Of a DNA stretch of 64,000 nt, positions 7,795-17,115 are shown piece by piece. Made by a program: the position numbers and the translations under genes. Under the pieces are notes generated by a model that made no database searches, was not told where the DNA came from, and worked only from the letters and a program-made list of their open reading frames with translations. Origin of the DNA: Limnobaculum parvum (GTDB lineage: Bacteria; Pseudomonadota; Gammaproteobacteria; Enterobacterales; Enterobacteriaceae); NCBI RefSeq assembly GCF_003096015.2, contig NZ_CP029185.2:2700001-2764000 (forward strand), written 5' to 3'. The first letter of the stretch is position 1, and the number at the start of each line of letters is the position of its first letter.

Positions 7795-7941
7795 CTCTCT
7801 TTCTCCGCCATTCTCTATTTCTAACGTGATGAAATAGCAAGATACTGCTTATGAATAATGACCTGAGTCTTCTGTTTTTTAATGGTCATTACACCCTATT
7901 AATCCATACGCAACGTTGTGCTGACTGACTATTTTCATGCG
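7724..7941 (-). other. Long ydhW-ydhX spacer
   Basis: About 218 bases separate ydhW from ydhX, while other spacers in the operon are 56 bases or shorter, or overlaps. The spacer holds an eight-base inverted repeat, TAATGACC at 7856-7863 and GGTCATTA at 7884-7891. It also holds the possible small frame at 7720-7794. No gene remnant is recognised. Confidence 0.5.
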
Positions 7942-8664
7942 TTACGGATTTTGAAACTGCTCAACTTCCAACCATTCGCACAGTCCATAAGCTTTGCCAT
8001 AACTCATAAACCGTTCGCTAAACAGATACGCCTGCCCATCAGATGACGCGACCGGCCTGATATCTGCGTAATCAAGATGAGAGTCAATCGCCGTCAGAGC
8101 CGCTTCAACTTGTTCCGGTTCGAAGAAGTAAGGAGCCTGAGTCAACATTGCAACCTTATAAGGTCGCGGGTAGGTTTCGCATTCAAACCTCACCGCTTGT
8201 GCAATGGTCCGACAGATATCTTTTTCGATCACCAGTACGCACATGTTGGCGTAGTTCACCGAAATACTTTGGGTCGAATAGTAGTAATCATCCTGAGTTC
8301 CGGCATTCTGCATAATGTCGGCAAATGCTTCGATATACCCCATTTCTTCCAGTACTTGAGTCAGATCCTGTTCTGACATCAAGTAAGGTGGTGCCAGCAA
8401 CATACTGCGCGTTACCAGCGCACCAGCGATAGAACTTTGCCGGATAAAATCTGCCACCACATCAGCGGGAGAATCTTGTGGCTCTGCCCTTTGTTGTGCT
8501 GACTCCATTTCCTGCTGGAGAGCATCTGCTCCGCCCCCCATCGCCGTTATCCAGCGTCGTTTTCCCCTATCTACCCCCTCTGTTGTTGTGATGTCAGACT
8601 CGGCCGATAAACGATCAACAGCACTTTCATTAACAAAGGCGATACCTTCCGTCGATTCCCGCAT
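7942..8664 (-). CDS. ydhW: YdhW-like protein of unknown function
   Basis: Conserved member of the ydhYVWXUT operon with no known activity. The 240-residue product is soluble-looking. Its first 80 residues are polar and low in complexity (acidic and Gln-rich). From VVADFIRQSSIAGALVTRSMLLAPPY onward it looks like a compact alpha/beta domain ending LCEWLEVEQFQNP. There is no signal peptide and no cysteine cluster. It starts 17 bases after ydhV. E. coli YdhW is about 215 residues, so this copy has a longer N-terminus. Assignment is by position and general likeness. Confidence 0.85.
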   Translation of the reverse strand: MRESTEGIAFVNESAVDRLSAESDITTTEGVDRGKRRWITAMGGGADALQQEMESAQQRAEPQDSPADVVADFIRQSSIAGALVTRSMLLAPPYLMSEQDLTQVLEEMGYIEAFADIMQNAGTQDDYYYSTQSISVNYANMCVLVIEKDICRTIAQAVRFECETYPRPYKVAMLTQAPYFFEPEQVEAALTAIDSHLDYADIRPVASSDGQAYLFSERFMSYGKAYGLCEWLEVEQFQNP

Positions 8665-8681
8665 ATTTCCACCGTTCTGAT

Positions 8682-10805
<2,124 letters not shown>

Positions 10806-10837
10806 TCAAAAAGGTGCTGTTTTACGGAGAATGCCGA

Positions 10838-11467
10838 TTAAACAGTGATATCTTTCCACTCAATGATCTTTAATGCCCCAGTAGGACAGGCATTAGCGCA
10901 TTCACCACACAAAATACATTTCGATGATTTCTTAGTTTCTGTATTTACGGTGGCCATCATCCATGGGCAGGCTGTGGTGCAGGCACTGCATCCAATACAA
11001 CGTTTATGATCGACGGCAATACAGCCCGCTTTTTCGTTATAAGAGATAGCGCCAATAGGACAGACTTTCAGGCATTGAGGGTCTTTACACTGTCTGCAGG
11101 TATCCGCGGTGTAATTTAAATCACCAAACAGACCGCCGCCGGAGCCGATGCCTTGGTCACCAAAGAAGTAGTGACGGTGGATTTTAATTCGGGAAAAAAA
11201 GGTACCAACGGAACCGTCATTGAAGGTTGTGCAGGAGGTTTCGCAGCGATGGCAACCGGTACATCGTGCTCTTTGCGTTACCAGCACGCCTTTTGGCGTT
11301 GTTATCAAGCCAACCGTACCGTTATCGACATCCTCTTGTTTACAACCAAAAAGGGATAACAGAGAAGGCGCTATTGCCAATCCGGTAAGACCTTTACCTG
11401 AGATACGTAAAAACTCGAGTCGTGTTAGACCCATTGCTAACAATGGGCGTTCAGCATTATTAGGCAT
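10838..11467 (-). CDS. ydhY: Ferredoxin-type 4Fe-4S protein YdhY
   Basis: First gene of the ydhYVWXUT operon, a multi-cluster ferredoxin subunit likely to exchange electrons with YdhV. The 209 residues match E. coli YdhY in length. Cysteine sets are CTGCHRCETSC, CRQCKDPQCLKVC, CIGCSACTTAC and CILCGECANAC, enough for four [4Fe-4S] clusters. The N-terminus has a hydrophobic stretch (LTGLAIAPSLLSLFGC) after LTRLEFLRISG. This resembles a degenerate Tat or lipoprotein-like signal, but no twin arginine is present. It is 56 bases upstream of ydhV and downstream of an FNR-type site. Confidence 0.95.
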   Translation of the reverse strand: MPNNAERPLLAMGLTRLEFLRISGKGLTGLAIAPSLLSLFGCKQEDVDNGTVGLITTPKGVLVTQRARCTGCHRCETSCTTFNDGSVGTFFSRIKIHRHYFFGDQGIGSGGGLFGDLNYTADTCRQCKDPQCLKVCPIGAISYNEKAGCIAVDHKRCIGCSACTTACPWMMATVNTETKKSSKCILCGECANACPTGALKIIEWKDITV

Positions 11468-11545
11468 TTAATTCACATCCTTTTCCGTACTCGCTTAAAT
11501 AACAACGCTACTAAAATTATTTTTATAAAATGGGCAAAACCTTGA

Positions 11546-11561
11546 TACCTCTAAGGGGGTA
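11546..11561. promoter_or_regulatory. NarL/NarP-type 7-2-7 site
   Basis: TACCTCTAAGGGGGTA is two inverted heptamers two bases apart. It differs from the NarL/NarP consensus (TACYYMT-N2-AKRRGTA) at one position. It lies immediately downstream of the transcription start predicted from the FNR site, a place suited to repression. The E. coli ydhY promoter is known to be repressed by NarL/NarP. Confidence 0.65.
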
Positions 11562-11564
11562 TCT

Positions 11565-11613
11565 ATTTTTAATCATCATCTCTTTCGAGATAATAATCCG
11601 TGATCGTTATCAA
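11565..11613 (-). promoter_or_regulatory. FNR-dependent promoter of ydhYVWXUT
   Basis: GTGATCGTTATCAA at 11600-11613 (TTGATAACGATCAC on the minus strand) matches the FNR consensus TTGAT-N4-ATCAA at nine of ten positions. A GATGAT -10-like hexamer lies at 11572-11577. A start near 11565 would put FNR at -41.5, a class II promoter. The arrangement agrees with what is known of the E. coli operon: anaerobic activation by FNR. Confidence 0.65.
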
Positions 11614-11994
11614 TTAAAAAACAATAGCCACAATATAAATAAGGTTATTGATTTTCATTATCATTTGAAGGAATTTAAAAGTGTTTTTTATTAATAAAAG
11701 CGTTGTAATGATAATTTTCAGCAATAAAATCATGGAATAAAAAACCAACCAAATAAAATAAATTGGTGCTTTATGATAAAAAATCAAATTAATTTCATCT
11801 AACTCGATATATTTAATAGGTTTGTAAAATCCGTTTTATTGTTATTACCCGGATTAAATCGTTATAATACTTAACTCTAGCTCTGGCTAAAAAATAATTC
11901 CTTGATACAAAATCATTTGATATTTTGATTATTCCAGAACAAATAAATATAAATTTATCTGCTGCCGTCTCATGTCAGATCTGCTAAACAGGGA

Positions 11995-12031
11995 AGATAA
12001 TGGTAAACTCCATGCCCATTATCTCTTTTTT
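11995..12031 (+). terminator. Terminator-like hairpin in yddG leader
   Basis: AGATAATGG at 11995-12003 pairs perfectly with CCATTATCT at 12016-12024 around a 12-base loop, and CTTTTTT follows. No gene ends here on the plus strand. If yddG is transcribed from upstream, this is a candidate attenuator 16 bases before its likely ATG. The stem has few G-C pairs, so it is weak. Confidence 0.4.
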
Positions 12032-12046
12032 ACTATGTCTAATCTT

Positions 12047-12937
12047 ATGAACAAACTTGCCACTCTGTGCGGTGTTATTGCCATTTTACTGTGGAGTATG
12101 AGCGTAGCGCTCACTCGCAGTATTGCTGAAGCGTTAGGGCCTTTTGGTGCCGGTGCTGCGATATATAGCGTAAGTGGTCTACTCGTGTTGTGCGTTGTTG
12201 GTATGCCAAAAGTCAGAGAGCAGCGTCCTGCTTATCTTTGGGGCTGTGGTGCACTGTTTGTTATCTATATGGTTTGCTTTGCGCTTGCTATTGGTATGGC
12301 AACTAATCGCGCTCAAACATTAGAAATTGGGTTAATCAATTACTTGTGGCCTAGCCTGACCTTAGCGGCTGCCCTACCATTATTAAAAGTAAAAGCCCGC
12401 TGGTGGTTATGGCCGGGAATACTCTTGGCGTTTTGCGGCGTGGTTTGGGTGGTGAGCGGTGGATCCCTTAGCCTTCAGCAGTTTATTACCCATGCAGAGC
12501 AAAACCCTATCGCTTATTTGCTGGCTGTAATCGCGGCGTTGTCTTGGGCACTTTATTCTAATTTGGTAAGAATATACTGTCAGGGAAAAGGCGTTTTACC
12601 TCTGTTTTTGCTGGCAACCTCTGTTTGCCTGTGGGTGATGACGTTTGTTTTCTCCGATCTTCCAACAACGATACCGTCTACATCAACGCTGTTAGAATTA
12701 CTGCTTATGGGAGGAACCACTGCCATTGCTTACCTTTGCTGGGACAAGGCAATGCGCCAGGGGAACGTAACTCTGGTAGCTGCGCTCTCGTATTTTACGC
12801 CGCTGTTCTCTATTCTGATTGCCAGCCTGTGGCTCAGCACTTGGCCGGGCAATGCCTTTTGGTCTGGGTTAGTGATGGTTATTTTAGGCTCCCTGCTTTG
12901 CTGGTCTGCCAGTAGGCATAAAACCAGCAACAGCTAA
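12047..12937 (+). CDS. yddG: Aromatic amino acid exporter YddG (DMT/EamA family)
   Basis: Inner-membrane exporter of aromatic amino acids (also credited with paraquat efflux) of the drug/metabolite transporter superfamily. The start at 12047 (MNKLATLCGVIAILLWSMSV) lines up with E. coli YddG and gives 296 residues; an in-frame start at 11972 would add 25 hydrophilic residues. Ten hydrophobic segments form two EamA halves. Diagnostic stretches are IYSVSGLL, GLINYLWPSLT, and near the C-terminus GNVTLVAALSYFTP. No strong ribosome site precedes the chosen ATG. Its 3' end overlaps convergent yacL by four bases. Confidence 0.88.
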   Translation: MNKLATLCGVIAILLWSMSVALTRSIAEALGPFGAGAAIYSVSGLLVLCVVGMPKVREQRPAYLWGCGALFVIYMVCFALAIGMATNRAQTLEIGLINYLWPSLTLAAALPLLKVKARWWLWPGILLAFCGVVWVVSGGSLSLQQFITHAEQNPIAYLLAVIAALSWALYSNLVRIYCQGKGVLPLFLLATSVCLWVMTFVFSDLPTTIPSTSTLLELLLMGGTTAIAYLCWDKAMRQGNVTLVAALSYFTPLFSILIASLWLSTWPGNAFWSGLVMVILGSLLCWSASRHKTSNS

Positions 12938-13296
12938 CGTCCTGCAACGAAATTGCGATAACCTTTGAGCACCTCGAGAAAATCCTCTACGCCGCAGCAG
13001 GATAGGCTTTCTTCATCGTAGTAAAACATGCCTTCTTCCATTTCATCGCCTTCCAAGCCGATTTGGTTGGCACGCACAATCACCTCTTCGCCATCCAGCC
13101 ACAATGTATATTCATGACCCACTTTTTGCCATTGACGTTCACTGCCACGAACCTGTTGTATAGCCAGCTCTACTTCATCCAACAAGGCTAAATTACCTTC
13201 TACTTCTTCATTTAGCCAGTGGCCGATAGCTTCATGTCCCATAGAAAAGCTGGCAAAGACCTGACCAGTAACGTCGATCCTGAGTTCATAGTCCAT
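12934..13296 (-). CDS. yacL: UPF0231 family protein YacL
   Basis: Small acidic cytoplasmic protein of the UPF0231 family with no established function. The 120 residues equal the E. coli length. Family stretches are MGHEAIGHWLNEEVEGNLALLDEVE, split here by position, and HEYTLWLDGEEVIVRANQ, with the acidic EGDEMEEGM and YYDEESLSCCGVEDFL. An AGGAGCA ribosome site precedes the ATG. It sits just downstream of acnB on the same strand, as in E. coli, but is separated from it by a strong terminator and a short repeat copy. Confidence 0.95.
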   Translation of the reverse strand: MDYELRIDVTGQVFASFSMGHEAIGHWLNEEVEGNLALLDEVELAIQQVRGSERQWQKVGHEYTLWLDGEEVIVRANQIGLEGDEMEEGMFYYDEESLSCCGVEDFLEVLKGYRNFVAGR

Positions 13297-13454
13297 AATA
13301 TGCTCCTGTTGTGGTGCTGTTTCCGTTAGTTTTGCGGCGGGATAATCCCGTGGTTGATGTCTCTATAATAGTCATGGAATGGAGTGGCGTACTATGATCT
13401 TTTTGGGGTATTGCTATGTTAGAGGAGAATTATCGCGGCAATATTCTTATCCGC

Positions 13455-13553
13455 TTTAGTCGGTTTTCAGTCGTAATGGCTTTCATACTCATAAGCGCAT
13501 TGTGCTTGACCAGAAGGCCATCTGCACTTGCCTACCTCTCCCTCCGATTCGCA
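13455..13553 (-). repeat. Modular intergenic repeat, copy D (short form)
   Basis: Read on the minus strand, it has the left block ATCGGAGGGAGAGGT of copy B. This is joined directly to the right block AAGTGCAGATGGCCTTCTGG, then an ATGCGC-like spacer and a decayed terminal ATTACGACTGAA. The hairpin cassette found in copies A and B is missing. It is about 100 bases long and the most degenerate copy. Confidence 0.6.
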
Positions 13554-13573
13554 CTTTGAAGGGCCACTTATGT

Positions 13574-13596
13574 AAAAAAACACGCCCGAGGGCGTG
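13574..13596 (-). terminator. Rho-independent terminator of acnB
   Basis: On the minus strand CACGCCC pairs with GGGCGTG around a two-base loop and is followed by seven T. It lies 25 bases after the acnB stop codon. Confidence 0.9.
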
Positions 13597-13620
13597 GTTT
13601 TGTTTTGGAACAGAGTGCTA

Positions 13621-16221
13621 TCACACCGCCGTTTGGAAAATTACGCCTTCGGCTTTTTTAGTGTACTCGTTTAATTGGTCAAAGTTCAGGTAGCGATAGG
13701 TGTCATCCGCCGTTTTATCTACTTCAGCCATATATCCAAGGTACTCTTCTACCGTTGGTAGACGACCCAGCAATGCGGCTACTGCGGCCAGCTCAGCGGA
13801 AGCGAGGTAGACGTTAGCACCGTTACCTAAGCGGTTCGGGAAGTTACGAGTAGAGGTAGATACCACTGAAGCACCTTCATTGACGCGTGCTTGGTTACCC
13901 ATACACAGTGAACAGCCAGGCATTTCAATGCGCGCACCGCTTTGTCCGAAGATGCTGTAATAGCCCTCTGCACTTAACTGATTTGCATCCATCTTAGTCG
14001 GCGGTGTCACCCACAAGCGCGTTGGTAGTTTACCCTTCACTTTTTCCAGTAACTTACCGGCTGCACGGAAGTGACCAATATTGGTCATACAGGAACCGAT
14101 AAAGACTTCATCAATCTTATCTCCGGTAACCTCAGACAGCAGACGGGCATCGTCCGGATCGTTTGGCGCACACAAGATAGGCTCTTTGATTTGGTTCAGA
14201 TCGATTTCCAATACTGCCGCATATTCTGCATCAGCATCGGCTTCCAGCAACTGAGGGTCGGCTAACCAGTTCTCCATCGCTTCAATTCGACGACCGATGG
14301 TACGCACATCGCCATAGCCTTCAGCAATCATCCACTTCAGCATAACGATGTTAGATCTCAGGTACTCTTCCACCGGTTCTTTGTTCAGCTTAATAGTACA
14401 ACCTGCAGCTGAACGCTCTGCCGATGCATCTGCCAGTTCAAAAGCTTGCTCTGCTTTCAGGTCTGGTAAGCCTTCGATTTCCAAAATACGACCAGAGAAA
14501 ATATTCTTCTTACCCTGCTTCTCTACGGTTAGCATGCCTTGCTTAATCGCATAATAAGGAATGGCATGTACCAAATCTCGCAGCGTAATACCCGGCTGCA
14601 TTTTACCGGTGAAGCGCACCAATACGGACTCAGGCATATCCAGTGGCATAACCCCGGTTGCCGCAGCAAACGCTACCAGACCCGAACCCGCAGGAAAAGA
14701 TATACCAATTGGGAATCGGGTATGTGAGTCAGCGCCAGTACCAACGGTATCCGGCAGCAACATACGGTTTAGCCATGAGTGAATGATACCGTCACCAGGG
14801 CGTAAAGACACTCCACCACGGTTCATAATAAAATCTGGCAGTGAGTGATGCATCTGGACGTCTACCGGCTTAGGATAAGCGGCAGTGTGGCAGAATGACT
14901 GCATGACTAAATCAGCAGAGAAGCCAAGACAGGCTAAATCTTTCAGCTCATCGCGCGTCATACCACCGGTGGTATCCTGAGAACCTACCGAAGCCATCTT
15001 CGGTTCACAGTACTCTTTAGGACGCACGCCCTTCACGCCGCAGGCTTTACCTACGATTTTCTGTGCCAGAGTATAGCCTTTACTGGAGGCATCAGCTGAC
15101 TGCGCCAGTACAAATACATCACTGCGTGGTAAACCCAGTGATTCTCTGGCTTTGGTGGTTAAACCTCGTCCGATGATTAATGGAATACGACCACCGGCAC
15201 GCACTTCATCCATCAGAACATCGGTCTTCAGAGCAAAAGTGGCCAGCAATTCGTTGTTATCATGACGGCGGATTTCACCTTTTACCGGATAGATATCAAT
15301 AACATCACCGGTATTCAGTTTGGAAACGTCAACGTCTTCAACCGGTAGCGCGCCAGCATCTTCCATCGTGTTAAAGAAAATAGGGGCAATTTTGCCACCC
15401 AACACCACACCGCCACCCCGTTTGTTTGGTACAAATGGGATATCATCACCCATAAACCATAAAACGGAGTTAGTGGCTGATTTACGGGAAGAGCCGGTAC
15501 CCACTACGTCACCCACATAGACCAGTGGAAAACCTTTTTGCTTTAATTCTTCCAGTTTTTTGATCGGACCGACTTTTCCCTGCTCATCCGGCACAATACC
15601 ATCGCGAGGGTTTTTCAACATCGCCAGGGCGTGTAGAGGAATATCAGGGCGAGACCAGGCATCAGGAGCGGGTGATAAGTCATCGGTATTGGTTTCACCG
15701 CTGACTTTAAAAACGGTCATGGTTAGCTTATCCGCTAACGGAGGACGAGAAAGGAACCATTCTGCATCAGCCCAGGACTTCATAATCTGTTGAGCGTGTT
15801 TATTTCCTGCTTTAACTTTTGCTTCAACATCATAAAAGTTATCGAACATTAATAGCGTATGGGATAAGCCTTTCACCGCAATCGGAGCCAGCTTGTCATC
15901 ATCTAATGCATCGATCAGGGGCTGGATATTGTATCCACCCTGCATCGTGGCCAGTAACTCAATGGCTTTTTCTGGTGAAATCAGCGGTGATGTTGCTTCG
16001 CGTTTAACAATGGCAGCCAGAAAACCAGCTTTAACATAAGCGGCTTCATCAACACCAGGCGGTACACGGTTAGTTAACAGATCGAGAAGAAATGCGTCTT
16101 CCCCAACGGGTGGATTTTTCAATAACGTTACTAAACCTGCCATTTGCTCAGCATTCAACGGTTTTGGCACAATGCCTTCGGCACTGCGCTCAGCTACGTG
16201 TTTACGGTATTCATCTAGCAC
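13621..16221 (-). CDS. acnB: Aconitate hydratase B
   Basis: Bifunctional aconitase/2-methylisocitrate dehydratase of the TCA and methylcitrate cycles; the apo-form binds mRNA. The start is set at the GTG at 16221, which has GGGGGAAG five bases upstream and gives 866 residues beginning (M)LDEYRKHVAERSAEG, against 865 in E. coli. Domain order is HEAT-like domain 5, domain 4 (GDVVGTGSSRKSATNS), then domains 1-3. [4Fe-4S] cysteines lie in GSCMTNIGHF and GCSLCMGNQA near the C-terminus. An upstream ATG at 16242 is in frame but poorly placed. Confidence 0.97.
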   Translation of the reverse strand: MLDEYRKHVAERSAEGIVPKPLNAEQMAGLVTLLKNPPVGEDAFLLDLLTNRVPPGVDEAAYVKAGFLAAIVKREATSPLISPEKAIELLATMQGGYNIQPLIDALDDDKLAPIAVKGLSHTLLMFDNFYDVEAKVKAGNKHAQQIMKSWADAEWFLSRPPLADKLTMTVFKVSGETNTDDLSPAPDAWSRPDIPLHALAMLKNPRDGIVPDEQGKVGPIKKLEELKQKGFPLVYVGDVVGTGSSRKSATNSVLWFMGDDIPFVPNKRGGGVVLGGKIAPIFFNTMEDAGALPVEDVDVSKLNTGDVIDIYPVKGEIRRHDNNELLATFALKTDVLMDEVRAGGRIPLIIGRGLTTKARESLGLPRSDVFVLAQSADASSKGYTLAQKIVGKACGVKGVRPKEYCEPKMASVGSQDTTGGMTRDELKDLACLGFSADLVMQSFCHTAAYPKPVDVQMHHSLPDFIMNRGGVSLRPGDGIIHSWLNRMLLPDTVGTGADSHTRFPIGISFPAGSGLVAFAAATGVMPLDMPESVLVRFTGKMQPGITLRDLVHAIPYYAIKQGMLTVEKQGKKNIFSGRILEIEGLPDLKAEQAFELADASAERSAAGCTIKLNKEPVEEYLRSNIVMLKWMIAEGYGDVRTIGRRIEAMENWLADPQLLEADADAEYAAVLEIDLNQIKEPILCAPNDPDDARLLSEVTGDKIDEVFIGSCMTNIGHFRAAGKLLEKVKGKLPTRLWVTPPTKMDANQLSAEGYYSIFGQSGARIEMPGCSLCMGNQARVNEGASVVSTSTRNFPNRLGNGANVYLASAELAAVAALLGRLPTVEEYLGYMAEVDKTADDTYRYLNFDQLNEYTKKAEGVIFQTAV

Positions 16222-16572
16222 GACGACTTCCCCCACTATCATTGTTATATTAAGCAGTGAACTTTATAGCGTTAAAGACCACAATTTTGTTAATCAGCGG
16301 TATGTTATCACCTCGAATAAGTTGCACCAGCGCACTCGGTTAGCCTAGTGATATACACGCATTTTGTTAATCTAGTCACACTAAGTCTATATGCTCATTA
16401 TGGCCTTTATGAAGCAAATAATACCTTACTCCAAACTACCCTAACTGGCCCCATCAAGCATAGTATTTTATTACATTTTTTTTACATTTTCGCAAAAAAA
16501 ATAGCATTCGTTTTTTCATGGGTAATCAGGTATATTTGAGCTCTTTTATATCATTCAAGCAAGGACGCAGGA
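16222..16572. other. Divergent promoter region of acnB and a small membrane protein gene
   Basis: This 351-base, AT-rich gap has no convincing gene: a 63-codon plus-strand frame at 16348-16539 has no ribosome site. It must hold the acnB promoter and the promoter of the downstream small gene, but no operator stands out. Confidence 0.5.
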
Positions 16573-16878
16573 ATGAACCTCAAAAAAGGGTTAAACCCCT
16601 CTCATTACATACTGTTAGTTATAGCAATCACCATCATTGTACTCGTGGTGGCTCGCTTCAATCTTTACCACTTTAATACTGACCTCTATCGCACTTCGGG
16701 TGACATTGAATCACCGCTGCATGAGTCACCACTGCATATAGTTGAATCAGAGGTTGAATGGAACCCACTGCTCTCTTCGCTAGAGTTTGGCCTGCACTAC
16801 CTATTAATCGTTTTAATCTCCATTGGTTCCATGCTTTCCATGTTCTTTTTCTTTAGTTTTAAAGATGAAGGAAACTAA
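16573..16878 (+). CDS. Orphan small membrane protein, two predicted helices
   Basis: I do not recognise this gene. The 101-residue product has one hydrophobic helix near residues 12-28 (YILLVIAITIIVLVVAR). A central hydrophilic stretch follows, with a near-duplicated ESPLHESPLHIVES. A second helix lies near residues 74-94 (HYLLIVLISIGSMLSMFFFF). The tail FKDEGN is charged. A good AAGGACGCAGGA ribosome site precedes the ATG, supporting translation. By the charge pattern both ends may face the cytoplasm. It is a single gene divergent from acnB with no operon partner, so no role can be inferred. Confidence 0.65.
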   Translation: MNLKKGLNPSHYILLVIAITIIVLVVARFNLYHFNTDLYRTSGDIESPLHESPLHIVESEVEWNPLLSSLEFGLHYLLIVLISIGSMLSMFFFFSFKDEGN

Positions 16879-16998
16879 AGAACAAAACTAAACGGTCAGG
16901 GTTCATCAAGACAGATAAAGAATATATTGATTGGCACATATGTTGTCCGATAGCCATTTCCCTTTGTTATTGCCTGTGGGTTCTCTGACTTATAAATG

Positions 16999-17030
16999 AA
17001 AAAAACCTCTGGCACCGATAGTGCCAGAGG
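16999..17030 (-). terminator. Rho-independent terminator of the chitobiase operon
   Basis: On the minus strand CCTCTGGCAC pairs with GTGCCAGAGG around a five-base loop, and seven T follow. It lies about 85 bases after the chitobiase stop. On the plus strand only three T follow, so it is weak for the small gene at 16573. Confidence 0.9.
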
Positions 17031-17115
17031 TTTACCACTCCTATGAGAAAGTAGCCACTAAGTTCACGCTCTCTGCCGTGGCCAAAACAGAGAACGTTAT
17101 CAACTATAAAACCTT

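Larger units (their letters stand above)
11468..12046. other. Divergent regulatory region ydhY-yddG
   Basis: This 579-base, very AT-rich gap between two divergent units holds the FNR and NarL/NarP-type sites on the ydhY side and a terminator-like hairpin on the yddG side. The middle part (11620-11940) is mostly A/T with no gene and no motif that I recognise. Confidence 0.6.
13297..13620. other. Spacer acnB-yacL
   Basis: This 324-base gap contains the acnB terminator, a short form of the dispersed repeat (13455-13553), and presumably the yacL promoter in the 150 bases next to yacL. A 47-codon plus-strand frame running through the repeat was judged fortuitous. Confidence 0.6.

Noticed and set aside
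13416..13559. 47-codon plus-strand frame in the acnB-yacL spacer
   Set aside because: Half of it runs through the non-coding repeat copy D, and other copies of the repeat do not keep the frame.
16348..16539. 63-codon hydrophobic plus-strand frame upstream of the small membrane protein gene
   Set aside because: No ribosome site, AT-rich composition typical of a promoter region, and no likeness to known proteins.
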